From: Phorcus lineatus
Taxonomy: Eukaryota; Mollusca; Gastropoda; Trochida; Trochidae
Length of the DNA stretch: 64,000 nt
Direction of reading: 5' to 3'
Assembly (NCBI GenBank): GCA_921293015.1
Contig: OV121081.1
Span: 53,345,877 to 53,409,876, forward strand
Under the pieces are notes generated by a model. That model ran no database searches, was not told the DNA's origin, and saw only the letters and a list, made by a program, of their open reading frames with translations. Made by a program: the position numbers and the translations under genes. This document shows, piece by piece, positions 1-13,700 of the stretch. Numbering within the stretch: the stretch's first letter is position 1; every line of letters starts with the position of its first letter.

Positions 1-938
1 CGGTGTCGTGCCGTGTATTTGCACATGTCGGAGATAATAATGATAATAAGGGTACTTTTACCCCGCAGAAATCCACATGCAAGGCACATGCTCAATGCGG
101 CAGAAATATATATAAATAGACTATATACAAAGTATGAGAAAATGGAGATACTTGAAAACACAAAGCTTCACCACTTGATACGATATCAAAGTGATATGAT
201 ACACTGACCTGGTGATATCAGATATGCCACCTGGGTAAAGCATTCGTGCAACAAGAAGTCTGAGCGAATCATTTTTTACATATATGTGTTACATTGGACC
301 TACGGATGTGACCCGTCAGCAGATTATCAGCTGCGATATTGCAACAGTGACAGGAGGTTGATAACTGTACATGAATTGATATTAACAACCATTGGTATTT
401 GATTTAAATGTGCTTTTTTCAATTTATAGGTTACGAATGTTGATAGTAAGCAGTGTACAGTTATTTATTTTTTGCTTTATCTTTATGTAAATGAAATTCC
501 ATATTACACCAAAATGTTTTCTTTAAACATCGTACCCGTGGTCCGAAACTAATAAAATTCGCACATTTCTCACTATCGTACTTCGAAAACAACATTCTCT
601 AGTTCCGTATCTAATATCCATATCTGACCTTTATCAATGATTTATCAATCCGTATTTAACTTACTAACAAAAAAACTGACTATTTATAAATCATTAAGTC
701 TGAATTGTTTGAAGGCAAAATTAGGCTTTTTGTGTATGGCAAATCGCGATCGAGCAGTCGGTGTTAGTTGTGATATCGCCGTCTCGCTACCGCTCGCGGG
801 TGTTACATGGCCAAGTGATAAGGGAGGAAAGGTTCATGTCCCTTACTATTCCACCTTTGAAGAAATGTTTTAATCCAAGCCGTTAGGCATGAGACCCAAC
901 GATTGTTCAAAATTAATATAAACGTGAATTATAGCCTA
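1..938. other. No gene recognised
   Basis: AT-rich sequence with only short open frames that have no coding character. I see no splice-bounded exon, RNA gene or repeat here. Confidence 0.5.
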
Positions 939-1077
939 CATGAAGAAATAGGAAAGTTTATGGATTTACAACTTCTTTATTGCAACGAGACGTTTCAGCG
1001 TTAGTATCGTACATCGAAACGACGCATCTCTTTGCAATAAAGAAGTTGTAAAGCCATAAATTCCCTATTTCTTCATG
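939..1077. repeat. Hairpin (foldback) element, about 139 bp
   Basis: Two arms of about 58-62 bp, 939-996 and 1016-1077, are reverse complements with a few mismatches and an unpaired centre of about 19 bp. Each arm carries the module CAATAAAGAAGTTGTA next to CGAAACG. The same module occurs in the hairpin at 44914-45117, so the two are probably members of one non-autonomous family. No coding capacity. Confidence 0.75.
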
Positions 1078-2702
1078 AATATGTTGTAATATTGAATTTT
1101 AAAAGATGAACATTAAAACGGACGGACATCTATCATAGTATATGAAATTCGGAAACAAAGTTGTTTTTTTAAACAGTATAGAAAATCAAGGGACTTTAAT
1201 GCGATTGGAGAGCAAAACAGTGGATTCTATAATGACTAATACCTGTATTCATACTCATTCTTTACTTAGAATACTTTGTTACATTTATCAAAACAGGTAT
1301 AAGTTATTTGAGAATTTACATTTTGTTTTCCAAATACCACTGACGTCTGTAGTAACCGGATGGACAATAATGGTATTAGTTTGGACAATATACTTATACT
1401 TTTTTAGCATAAATAGACATTTAAGTGAGAAAAAATTACAAACAAGTTCATATTGGTAGGGTTTATTAGTTAGAAAAAAAGGGAAATTTTTGTTTTAAAT
1501 TTTTAAAAATATTTAAGTAACTCTTTGATACAAGTGTAACACTAAGTACATTCAAATGGGTTTATTAAGTTTTTAAGTTAATCTTAAAAAACGGAAGGAA
1601 TTGATGCAAAGTTAAATCAAATCCGAATCGACTATGAAATCGGCAATATTAGAATTATGCATACGATATATGCTAAAAATAAAAAAATAGGTAAAAAATA
1701 AAGCCGTGCTCTCTGGTAAATGTGTTGCTCCATTCTAATACAAGTAAAATTATTTCCCAATCTGCATACATGATATTAGTAGGCAGATTTGGATGAAGGC
1801 AAATTTGAACTGTAGGCACAATGCGATGTAACCTAGTATCACAGCAAACACCGAGCGCTGAGGTCTTCGGTAATCAGAATTATATATTTACTTAATAGCG
1901 GAATTAGGAGACTAAGGCATCGTTACAGCTGTCAAGATTCCAAAATTCATTAGAATACCTAATTTCCGAAACTAAACAGTCACTGCCACATACACATCTC
2001 AGAACATTCTTGGACTTCATATAGATTTGATGTTTCATGCCACTGTATCTGACCGATGACGGTCCATAGAGGACAAATTCTATGCTACAACTATCATCGT
2101 GCACGAATGAGAGAACCAAAACGTCACACATAAATGTTTGCACAAACATTTTTTTTGCGGATTAACGAAAACGGCTCAACATGGAAATAATGCAACCATT
2201 GTCCAACACTGAAGGTGTTTACTATTTATCTGTTATTATTTAAAAGCACTGAATCCAGATGTCGTCGCTTATAATTATACATTTTGCAACTTGTTTATAT
2301 CGTGATTCTGTCTCCTTAAGTTAGAGTTGATTGGTTCAACGTGCGATATCCATTTCCCCAAGAATTCTTTCTCCCTTTTTTTCCACTTAAAACGTATTAT
2401 ATATAAACGTCCATTGGTTCCTTAGATAATGTATTGGACAGTTGATACATTTTAACTTAAATGTCACTAGTAATCTAACTTATAAGCTGGTATCCTGAGA
2501 CGTCATGTTAATCCCATTAAGTCAGTTGACATTTTGCTTTTTTTTCATTTAAATGGATCCAACTTGTCATTCAAAGGATTTTACTCACTAGGAAACAGGG
2601 CAATGCGACGTCTTGGGACTGTATATATGCTTTAAATACATTTTTGCAAGTTTTGAGATGGCAGATAGTTAGATATCATATTCCGTTTATCTACATTACA
2701 AA
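1078..2702. other. No gene recognised
   Basis: AT-rich spacer. The short open frames at 1142-1459 (+) and 1904-2149 (-) show no domain, repeat or splice context that would support a gene. Confidence 0.45.
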
Positions 2703-3000
2703 TAGACAGACAGACAGATTCTTTATTTGAGTCCCACCTTTTCATTTCAATTAAATTACATTTAATAAACAATACATTAAAAATGAAGAGCCAACCTGTA
2801 AAGATGGGTTATGAGAGACTATGAAAAAATAAAGTGCCATTAATTCTCAAACAGTATAACAGATAAAATAATGTATCCATATACGTTAAAAAAGACATTT
2901 TTAAAACTATGTTTACATATTTTAAACCTATCTTCTCTATACTTGAGAACACGTTCATTAATCTCATTTATGTATGATTCATGTTAGTCTGGGCCACATG
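2703..3000 (-). mobile_element. 3' end fragment of a non-LTR retrotransposon
   Basis: Read on the minus strand, the segment ends in AATAAAGAATCTGTCTGTCT, a polyadenylation-like signal followed by a short (CTGT)n tail, typical of several LINE clades that end in simple repeats. The sequence upstream on that strand is broken by stops. The same kind of tail, AATAAAAGTATCTGTCTGTC, occurs on the plus strand at about 23253-23272. The inner border near 3000 is approximate. Confidence 0.5.
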
Positions 3001-3690
3001 TTGGTTTCAGGCTTTTGATCACGTGTACTGAAATAAAATAAATATTAACTTGTTCTTTGTCTGATAAATAAATTTTTTATTAACTAATAATTACCGATTG
3101 ATGTACATAAATGCTATAACAGAAACTGGGTTAAGTTGGCTATTATTTCATCGAGACTAGGTCAACAACACGATGCGTGCATGGTTTATTCATCATGTAT
3201 ATAACCTACTTGCTGAAACCTACAGTGTTTGTCTATATTTTGTAATGAGGAGCGTAACCTAAGACAACCATCGTAATTCAAACCAAATATTGGCTGCCAT
3301 TCTAAAATTTATGCCTTTTAAATCTATATCACTCCAAAGGACAAATATTGATCATCATAAATGAATGTGTATTTATATGCAGGACCTGGTTTTTGCCAGC
3401 CGAAAACGCACAATCTTTATGCTGAGTTCTGAGGACATACTTTATTCATGTTTTGTGAATGCAGAACATACTTCTTTCGGTTCGGTTATATCATCTTCAA
3501 TCAAGTCGTCGGTGGTAGTTGTACATGTACCTAATTCCCTTTGTTCGTTGGCTATCAAAACCTTTTAATTTTTTCGTAAATATTTGCATTACACATGGCA
3601 AGTTTAATACTCCCCATTTCTGCCCCATATGCCAATTGGTACCAGCATGGATTCATTCTAATCCTCATAAAATGATTCATGAAATGGTTA
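3001..3690. other. No gene recognised
   Basis: AT-rich spacer. An open frame at 3365-3568 has no recognisable feature. Confidence 0.45.
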
Positions 3691-3707
3691 ATTGAAAGTC
3701 GTCTCCC

Positions 3708-3795
3708 TCCGGCAAAAGATCAAATAGTTTCTGAGAACGTAACTGGATCTCACAGCTGTATCTGGTCACGTGTGTCGCGACACGTGTCACCAAGT
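3708..3795. repeat. Dispersed repeat copy with two CACGTG E-boxes
   Basis: The pattern CCGGCAAAAGATCAAA ... GAGAACGT ... TCACGTG ... CACGTGTC recurs in diverged form at 6722-6795. CACGTG occurs at 3767-3772 and 3781-3786, start-to-start 14 bp. The linker holds the perfect palindrome GTGTCGCGACAC (3772-3783). CACGTG is the core site of bHLH factors such as USF, Myc/Max and TFEB; activity here is unknown. Confidence 0.5.
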
Positions 3796-5310
3796 CTTAC
3801 TTATCGTTGACCCGACTGCAGTACTCTCGTTTCGTCACTTCATGCATACTGTGCTGATTCTCGCTTAAAGGGAAATAAACAAAGGAACCGCAAGAATGAT
3901 AATGATGATATTGATGCAATTATTTTATATTGATATACTAATAAAAATTGTTGATTATTGAAACTTATCTCATATCGCTGAATGATTGCTTTATACGTTT
4001 TTTAAATTCTAGATAAATCATTATTATTTTATCGTTTACGTCTACTTTAAAACACCGTCAATAAAACGACATAAACGTTGAAGTTTTAAGGTTACAAATT
4101 TGATGATTTCTTAACCTTTGCTTTACAACTTTATTTTTTTATGAAAAGACGCATTCCATCCATTCTCTCCCCCACAGAGATATTTGTTTATGTTCTAATA
4201 AATTCATTCAGGGATTTCAACTGTAAATTAATGTATAACTCCCTGTATACGGCTTTGAAATGTCACTGGTGAGCCGTATCATCTTTTTAAAATGGGCCCA
4301 TAATTGATGACGTTTCCCGATATAAGTAGCTCAAGTCGTAAAATCCTATGCTAACCTCTGTTCATGTTCGGGCACTTTTTCTTTCCGGATTTTCCTAGTG
4401 ATAAGTAATTGAATATTTTCAGCCAATGAAAAAGCTTCTTGCACGGAAAGCATGCTTGATATCGTCGATGCCTATTTCATGGTTCAGTCGCTGTATACCA
4501 TGATAAGACTCAACGTGCAGAGCGTTCAGCCCAATAAACATAGTTTTCCAATTCATACAGGAATGACTGAGGGCTTGCGATTGATTACTTTGGAAACTGC
4601 GTCGCTGATAGCAAAAATTTAAATGCATCCAATTATTTGACCATTTCTAGCCAAATAAATTATCAAGTTACCACAGAGGTTAGCTTGGGATTTTATATCT
4701 CCCCGACCAAATTCTGTTGGTGCTACATGTACGTACCCGCTGTTAATGCTATACGAGAAATGGCAAAATGTCGACCACACGTGACTAGCAAGGTTCAGAT
4801 GAGGGCAGCGAATGTTTGATCTATTACTTGCGGGGACCAAATTCAACCTTCGACCAAATCTACTATTAGAATGTCCATTGTCCAGAGCATTCATAGTACA
4901 CGAGATCTCGTGACTAGATATGTGAAGAGTTCAGATGACTGAAGGCAAAACGGTGTCCAAAATCGAAGTCATGCCCTTCGGGTCTTATAAGTGAATGTTT
5001 AGGTTTAAGTCCCCTTCAATATCTTCTGAACAAAAACGATAACATGTATGCTGCTCGTGAGTTTACAATCAAACATTTCGCCATTTCGTACTTTTGCGCT
5101 GTTGCAACTTCCTCTTGTCAATGCTCATGCTTTTTCGAAATTATTAGTTTAATGAAGCTTATTTACTGAACCATTTTGAAGCCAAAAAATGTAGAACCAC
5201 TGTTAGTAAAAGCCGTTTTACAGGTTGCCTTGAATTGCCATTGGTCTTTAACTCGGAAGTTCGATAACCTTCAGCAAGGTTCCTTAAGTCGTTGACACAG
5301 TCCAGGGGAT
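3796..5310. other. No gene recognised
   Basis: Spacer. The overlapping short frames on both strands at 4419-4894 appear to be chance. Phrases such as GACCAAATTC and CGTGACTAG recur at about 4700-4800 and 4838-4930, which suggests an old, poorly preserved duplication. Confidence 0.4.
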
Positions 5311-5317
5311 CTTTAGG

Positions 5318-5410
5318 ATTACTGATTAAGTAGGCAAAGAAAGGAAGGTGGTGGATATAGGTCATGTGAGACCCCCAGTGCTCAGCCGTGTACACGACAT
5401 TGACAGTCTG
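5318..5410. repeat. Dispersed repeat, copy 1
   Basis: Shares an ordered set of phrases with 7655-7745: GATTAAGTAGG, then AAAG.AAG.GG.GGATA.AGGTCATGT.AGACCCCCAG, then ACGA.ATTGAC. The two copies are in direct orientation and clearly diverged. No coding content. Confidence 0.5.
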
Positions 5411-5420
5411 ATACATACTG

Positions 5421-6700
5421 GCACACTAACACACTGACACAAAAACTAGACACTATTAAGTCAATGAACGAATGAAATATCTAATTTGACAAGAAGTTAT
5501 GAGTTATAAGCACGACTTATGAAAATCGGAGTTTGATATGAAGATAATGAAAAGATGAACGTAGATGTCATGCCCTTACTGAATGATATGTCACAGATAA
5601 AACGTGCCACGTTGCAAGGTGGACCATTCAAACAAATGTAACTTAAAGTATTGAAACTTGGAAATATGGGTAACTTTTGTTAGAAAAACTCACAAAATTA
5701 TTGATACTTCTGGCTATGAATTTCCACAATGAAAATATCTTTCATTATTTTTTGAAAATTATGTAATTTGGGAATAACATTATTTAAAGTGCAAGAGTAA
5801 TATATGAAGTAACAATGGGTAATTACCTAATACCCCAAACCAAATAAGAATTTTTGTTATTTTCAATGTCTGTTTATTTTCAAGATGTCTCCAGAGCTTC
5901 TTAGTATGTTGTTATGTTTCTTCTCCTTTATATACAGATCTTACAGGAAAACATTTATCATGACGAGAGAAAATCATTGAGTATTACGTTTTAATTTTGA
6001 AATCTTTGTTTCCATGAAAATTCAAAGTACAACATTTCTTTTACTTAATAACAGTCCAAAATGCTATATTTCGATATGGTGCTCATCATTATTCTTCCTT
6101 CTAAAAAAGGTGAATAAAAGGAAATGCATCCTGTACATTATTATCAAAAAGGGTTCTTTCAAAAGGATTATGCAGATATCAAATTGACAATTTCAACGTT
6201 AAATGTTTAAACTATCTCATCAACTAAATCAGGCAATTTCATAAAACTTTTACACGAAGGCGACAACATTCTCTCTACACTTAGAATGTCCTGTAAAAAC
6301 TTTGAGAAGTCGTGAGATGTTTTGCCATTTTGATTATGTTTTAGTGATTAGTGAACTTTAGTGGTCAAACAAAGGGTCGTCAAAGGTCAGAAGGGATGTC
6401 CTACTTTTGATTGAGTCCTCCGTCTTCACGTCTTTGGAATCTGTTAAAGAAACATTAACGTTTTTATCCCTCGTGTATATACTATAATGAATGTAAGGGG
6501 TTTTGCTAAATGAGATGTACAGACCAGAATGTAAACAATCGCCTGAAAGACCCGAGGGCATGACATTGTTTTCGGACATCCGTGGATTTATGATTTTGTA
6601 TTTTCGACTTAACCTTTATAACTATTGACCTTTGAAGATTAAATCTTCTGTACAAGCGCTGTGAGTGTCGGACCTTATGAATGGTAGATTTGGTGATACA
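5421..6700. other. No gene recognised
   Basis: AT-rich spacer without repeat structure or splice-bounded exons that I can support. Confidence 0.45.
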
Positions 6701-6721
6701 AATTGTGATTCAATGTCGCCT

Positions 6722-6795
6722 GCCAGCGGCAAAAGGTCAAAGCATTGACCTGAGAGCTACACGTTGCTGCTCACGTGTGATCGGACACGTGTCGC
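6722..6795. repeat. Dispersed repeat copy with two CACGTG E-boxes (second copy)
   Basis: Diverged copy of 3708-3795. CACGTG at 6772-6777 and 6786-6791 keeps the same 14-bp start-to-start spacing although the linker (TGATCGGA) differs from the first copy. A more decayed relative with one CACGTG (7178-7183) lies at about 7150-7190. Confidence 0.5.
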
Positions 6796-6938
6796 TGTTT
6801 TCACTGAATTAATTGAATATTAACAATGATGGTACATTTGTTTAATTTTCGATCCCAATCTCTGTACAACGCCGCTAATGTATGGACTATATTGCCTCAG
6901 CGCCGTTATATAGTCACTCTAACACCCAATACGTACGT

Positions 6939-6987
6939 TGTACGTTTGTGCTGCTTCTTACAAATGTACGTTTGTGCTGCCTCTCAC
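6939..6987. repeat. Short tandem duplication, 26-bp period
   Basis: TGTACGTTTGTGCTGC plus a few bases occurs at 6939-6961 and again at 6965-6987 with two mismatches over 23 bp. Confidence 0.7.
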
Positions 6988-7256
6988 CCCAAGAAGGTGC
7001 ACTGAAATATTTGATATAAATTTTGATGATTAAGACAAATATTTGATTATATCACTAAAGACCAGAAGTTTTTTTTAAAGTTTTTTGAAAAGGGCATATC
7101 ATCTTTTACATCTACAAGTTCAGATTATTTATTATGTAAGCTTATTTTTCCGGCGATCCGACTGGTCCAGAAGCGGTCACGTGTCAGTCGACAGAAAAGC
7201 ATATTGACTTCACTCCGAGTCCGACCAAAAGTGATATTGACGTGACATAGACATAA

Positions 7257-7307
7257 TGACGTCAAACCGTTGTTACATGACGTCATGCTATTGTTATCGT
7301 GACGTCA
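7257..7307. promoter_or_regulatory. Cluster of three perfect CRE palindromes
   Basis: TGACGTCA occurs at 7257-7264, 7278-7285 and 7300-7307, with starts 21 and 22 bp apart, close to two helical turns. A further CGTGAC half-like site lies just upstream. TGACGTCA is the consensus CREB/ATF site. No gene start is visible next to it, so it could be an enhancer or part of a repeat. Another pair with 23-bp spacing occurs at 24477-24484 and 24500-24507. Confidence 0.45.
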
Positions 7308-7398
7308 TTTGACCGTCGTGTTGAACAACTGATCCAAATTGCTGTTCATGACTGTAGTTTTTTCTTTTCTTTTCGTATCTAATTCGAAACATAATAAA

Positions 7399-7544
7399 AC
7401 AATTATGGACTGGTGAATTCGGTCAATACCTGTTTTAATAGACCCGAGGAAAGCAATATTGACCTCGGACTTCGTCCTCTGTCAATATTGCTTTCCTCGG
7501 GTCTATAAAAACAGGTATTGACCTCGTCACCAGTCTATAATTGT
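7399..7544. repeat. Near-perfect 146-bp hairpin element
   Basis: Arm 7399-7463 and arm 7481-7544 are reverse complements with only a few mismatches or indels (for example TATGGACTGG against TATAGACTGG). The central 17 bases contain GGAC-TTC-GTCC, which extends the fold. It lacks coding sequence and resembles foldback MITEs. Confidence 0.8.
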
Positions 7545-7654
7545 ATAATATTGAATATTCATAGTAAGCACATATTATTGAAACTCTCCAGGATATAAGA
7601 TCGCATACTTAAAACATGTTAAGACACAGTTCTTTAGATTCTGACGGGTTAGTG

Positions 7655-7745
7655 ATTGATTAAGTAGGGTATGAAAAGAAAGTGGCGAATACAGGTCATG
7701 TCAGACCCCCAGGAACGATATTGACCCTGTGCCAGATGGCGCAAT
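7655..7745. repeat. Dispersed repeat, copy 2
   Basis: Partner of 5318-5410 in the same orientation, including the phrase AGGTCATGTCAGACCCCCAG. A weaker echo (CAGACCCCCATTGATCAGTC) lies at about 9969-9988. Confidence 0.45.
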
Positions 7746-7751
7746 AGCAAT

Positions 7752-10700
7752 GTGGTCATGACACGTCTAGATACTAGTGCGCCAACGAACACATGCAATA
7801 ATTATTACTCATTAAACAGAAATTTAAATCTCAAATCAAAACCTTATGGTCAACATGAAGGTGAAGTCACAAAGGTTAACTCATTTGACAATATGTTCAT
7901 TGAATATCTTAAATATGATAAATCACACTCTATGAAAGGAATGAATAAAACGATGTGCATTTTTCTTTCTTTTTTATGTTAAACAAATCTTACTCTATCT
8001 TTAGCAACTTAAATCATATTGATTTGTATTAAGTTATGTGATAAATCAACCTCTCCTTCTTCATCATTTTTTAAAGTTTTTTTATATAACCGTCAAAAAT
8101 AAAATGATAAACATCGGTTTATCACAAGTTTTAAATGAACCTCGAATGGATTTTGAATTTGACAGCTTGGTTTCGCAGGTTTCTGATTATAAATCAGTTT
8201 TTCGACAGCAAATGAATTAAGCAAATGAATTATCATGGCCTCTTCGTTTCAGTTTTAGTTACTTATAGGTGTTATCATGAACTTATATATAGTATTGATA
8301 CGTGCAAAAAAGTCTTTCATTCAAACCATCTCTCACATTAATCGCAAATTTCCGTATACAACAAATAATAGTTTTCGATAAAAACCTGTGAACGGCGAAA
8401 TCAAAACGCCGACCCAAATATCTGTGTTTGTAGTTATGTAACTAACATAACACTATCGACTCATATCTACCTTTTTGTTTGCTTTTGAAAAGTTTCTAAA
8501 TCACCTTTGACCAATTTGGGCGAGCCAACCAAAATTCATAGACAGGTTTTCACAAATTTACGACTTTAACTGACTATATTCCTAAACCGTCAAGGGGTCA
8601 AATAAAAAGTTTTTAAGAAAATGATCAAAACTTCTTCTATATATATTATCAATATATATCTTAGTGTGGGGTCCTCTTTCAGAACTTCAAGAATCCGGTG
8701 TGCTTGTGACCATCGCCTCAACATTAAAATGTCTTTTCTCACAGTTATGTCAGTACTGTCCATAGATTCGCTGATTAAACTAGACACGGCCTCTAGACCT
8801 TGTTTGAAATAAGTAAAATATCCTGTTTATCTTAGTCCGAACGAGAAACTTATTCATTTCTATATCGACAATTGATCCCTCTGTCACGATTTTAAGAAAC
8901 TTGCATGTTTAACGATGTCAAAGGTCTCACTCGTGAGACACTGATGGACGGGATTTGATATATGTGACACACCCTGATATTTGATAAGGGACAACAGATG
9001 TGATATAAGATACCCGCAGTGTATATTATACATAGCCTTTAGCATGGTCTACATTATTTCATATTAATTCATTATAATACAATTCAATTTAATGTACTTT
9101 TATCTTTCATTGCTTTATATCATTGGTATCCTGAACTTCGTACTTCTTACAAAATATATTTGCAAGATCGTGGCCTTAAACATTGATTGAGATCGAAACA
9201 AGAGATTCAGCAAAGTTTTTTTATTATTAATAAACATGCTGTTTTGGGCTCGTTGATTCTCTTTTGCGAATTTACAACTCCTCAATTCCGTAGCTTCACA
9301 TAAAAACTTACATTTAACGCTCTTTGGTTTTGAATGCTAAATTGAAGGAAGTTTAGTATTCTGTTTATTACTTGACCTTAGTAATCAATAATGATTGCCG
9401 AAAGTGTACTGAACGAAAAGTACAGTGAATTTCGCATCAATATTTGTCTTCATAACATTATATTTGATAATCATTTAGAAATCTATGGTTAACACGCATT
9501 ATTTAATCTATTGAGGCGGACACGACCCGGCCAGTCATAGGTGACAAGGTTTCTAACACTGTTTGAGTATGCAAATTTATTCACCTGAAAGTTTGCATTG
9601 TTAAAAAATATGAACATAAAACTGTGCCAAAAAACCTTAATCGTTCAACCGTTAGAAGTTTTGATTTATGAATTTCATTTTTTATCAAATAAGGAAAGAA
9701 ACGAAGGTGAAAATATTGATGGACAGATGTCAATGGTAGAATTGTATTTCAGATACTTGGGTTGTATCCATGTAATAATTCCTCCCATTAACTTTAAGTA
9801 GATGATTGTACTCCAGACTGCGTGTCTTCGCTTTTAATGTTTTACCTCTTTAGTACACATTATATCCTTATACAGACGTGCAATTACATGAATGCAAAAT
9901 TAGATGAAGCAAAGACTTATCTCTCAGATACATGCCATACATACTGCTAGTTACATGTCACTGGTCAGTGCAGACCCCCATTGATCAGTCAATGTCCACT
10001 GTAACAGATGGATATATAGCAATAACAAAAACATGTTGTTTTCAGCTTTGGTCAAGGTGAAACGTAGGAAAGACAGTGAGACATGTATAAAGGTATATGA
10101 ATATATCAAGGCTTGTTTCTGCATTGGTCAAGGTTACAACAATACTTCCTAAGCTATATGAAAACTAACTTCAGTGTAATCTCATATTTTACAAGAGAAC
10201 GGTAGCTTTAATAAGTAGCACAAAAACGGTTATTATGTTATTATTTTCAACGATTTTCAGGCATAAATCCTTGTGATTAAGATTATGAAACATAATTGCG
10301 ATATCGAAATGTACGCTGTTTATAGGCAAAACAGTTATTCGACAATTTATATAATTATTATTTCCATTCTCGGCCCAAGCTTCATAATCGGCTTTTGAAC
10401 TGTTTATTCCAACTCGCCAAGGCATGTCAGCAGATGTAATAACACATGCGGAAAAACATTTTATCCTGTTTTGTATTCTTGCAAGGCCAAATAACATATT
10501 TACACGTAAGTCCATTGATAATTGAAAATCATGTTGTTATCTTGTCCGAATATTTGGATTTTTTTATAGAATTAACAATGATTATATTTACGCATACATT
10601 TTATCATTAAGAAGAATAAGAAGTGTTCTTCATAGATTCCCACAAATTTGATTGTTATGAATGGTGTTATCCGTGGATTAACACTTCCTTGGTGCAATCA

Positions 10701-13700
10701 CTAGATTCATTTTTTGTTCTTCCTGTAGAAAAAAAATTCATCCAAAAGGTACCATGTCTACACTTTTCTTCTTAGTGCAAATCAAAGAAAGGAAATCAGG
10801 TAGACGTAAAATATACAATATAACAAAGAACATATGTCAAAAATATATAGTAATGAATGCAAATCAGAAAGAGTTTTGACTTTCAAATTGATAAAATGAG
10901 TAAGGGTCTCTAAACAATATTCACAATGTAGAACTTTGTTATGCGGAAAAACGTGCGATTAAATTCATGATTTTGGATAGCCATTCAGAACAGTGGTTTA
11001 AAGTTTTGGAATTTTAATGTTATTATTTCTTACAACACTTGTGAAGACTCTCCGAAATAAAGTAATTTCATAACCAGAAACATCAAAAATTAATTTTCGT
11101 TAAAGGACTGTTTAGGCAAAGTGCGTCAATATATATACTTAAAGTAATAGATGTTTTTTTAATCTTGAGTGTATGTAACAAAACATCTAAGTAACAAGAT
11201 CAGTGTTGTAAGGTGTTTTTTGTTTCGTTTCACCCTATATGCTGTTTGAAAGCCTGAAACTCGTATTGTTCACTTCGCCTAGAAACTGAAATTGAAACTG
11301 GAAAATACATAGAATGTACTTGAATTTGGTTTGCGTCCATCAGTTTCTCTCATATCAGAAACCTTCATTATATTTTTTACTGAAGACAAATCATTAGTCT
11401 AGCACTGTCTCGGTTACACTTGCCCTATTTTATGTTAAAAGTACATAAGACAAGTAAGATACATGAAGACAACACAATGTGTACGGATGAGTAAACGCAG
11501 ACAATGGTCCTATATTTCTTGTTTGTTATGAAGGTTGTGTTGGTATATATACAAATATTTCTTAAGTAACTATGTTAGTGAATGATAAGTAGAACATGTA
11601 ATCTTACTGTAAGGAGAGATTTTACACTACCAAAAAAACTTGACTTATATCGCTAGATGGAAATATGTTTTATTTTCATATTTTCACAAACTGCTAATAT
11701 GAAAAAAATTCAATTACGAAAATACTCTGCAGAAAATTCAGATCTTACTTAAAAGGTTTGGTGTCAGTTTTCCTAAGAGTCTCATACTTTCCTATTCTTA
11801 AAAACTATTCCATGTTAAAACTTCCTTCATCGAGAGTCGGTTTCTGTTCCATTCATACAACTGTCCCAGTTGTTGAGTTCAACATCGAAATCTAATCTCG
11901 AAAGGATTCTGACGTCGCTTGCTACATCATTGTGGATAATTCTTCTTGAACAGAAGGCTAGATGTACTTCATAGACGGCTCCAGAGGACCAAATAATGTC
12001 AATTTACTGGAATGAATATTCATTTAGGCAATCATTCGTTTAAGTTAACCTTCAAGAATTATTCTCTTGTTTGATATAGAAAAACTTTAATGATATTAAG
12101 AAGTAGAATACTGGAGTTGACATCTCAACGATTATTGTTACATACAATACATACACAATGTCGGGAAATACATCATGGAATATCCATTGCCACACATACT
12201 TATATTTACATACATATATACATAGACAATGTAATCATTCTCCCTGAAAAATAAGTCAAGATCCCGGACACGACCCCTAATGAGCAGTGCTCGGATCAGA
12301 AATGCAGTAAGCCATGTGATATTTTCGTACATCGCCCCTTTGCATGCAGTACTTGCAAACATTAAAGGAATCACGTTAAAAACTATTTCTATTATATATA
12401 GCTCGTATCCATAACAATGTACACATGTTTAGGTGTCATTTGGATATCTTCTTCAAAGCTAACTCAGATTTTTTTAAAAATCGCAGTAGACGTGCATCAT
12501 TGTTGTTATCCTTTCATCAAACACGATGGCTGTCGTAGGTCACTAAGGTTACCTTAGTCCTTCATTGAAGAATGAAAGCTTCAGTATTAGCGAAAGGATC
12601 CCCTGGTGTCTTGTCGTTGATAGAGATATTTAGAAATGTAAATCAACGTGATAATATGAACTTAGTAGGCCTACTCGTATACAATGATTCGTCTCTCTAG
12701 ATCTACCACATATCAATTCTTTTATTAAATAGAATCACGCACTCCTCACATATGGATCAGCTTTAGAGTTTTAAAAAGCAGATGCAAAAAATGCTCATGT
12801 GATATTTATGTCTCATTTCTTCTGAACAAAAATGTGAAATTCAAGAAATAACTTTTTTGACAGTTTTGTATCTTTTGATAGATTTATTAATCGGATTTCA
12901 GTGTTTCATTTCATTTGAAAAAATCCGAATCATGAGAAATTCTCAACTTTTAATGAAGTGACACGCTAAATCCTGTTTACGCTTCTTCTGATAAATTGCT
13001 CTCGCTTCCATGAGAAGGTGAAAGTCAACTCGGCCAATGCTGACATTCAAACTTTTATACAATGTAAGGGAATAACTACGTATACAATGACTTCAACTTC
13101 CTTTGTGTAGATTAAAGAGTTGAATGAAAGGCCATTCAAGCTTATCCACATAATCCGGCGCCGGGTGTTAAAGAAGAGAAACTGAGGGTTTTAGTTCAGG
13201 GTATGTACGTCATAATACCTTTTTATTTTGTATTTATCTTATATAAGTCATCCTTGTGAGAAATGTAGGACATCCGTGACGTCATTAGAGGCTATATCCA
13301 GTTTCAAGTGGGGTAAAAGTCGTTAAAGGCACAAGTAAACATCTTCTACTTGAAAAAAAAAAGATTGTAATGCTTCCATTTGTGAGGACAATTATATAAT
13401 CTAGTCTACTATAAATATGTAACTATTTCTAATGACATAGACAAGTTTAGAGATATTGCCATCGTTCCTTGCGTGCGTACTCCGATACAGACGTTTTCGT
13501 TTAACAATACTATACAGCAATCATAAACAGTGTTTTATCTTACCATTTCACTTCACAACATCAACATTTCTAGTTACGTGTCACCTTTTTTTATGTTGTA
13601 ATAGCTAGTGAACCGTTCACCTCAATTTAAAAAGCCTCAATAGTTTGGTATCGACAATTAGAATGTGTCTTATTCAACTATTGGAATATTCATTTCCTTA

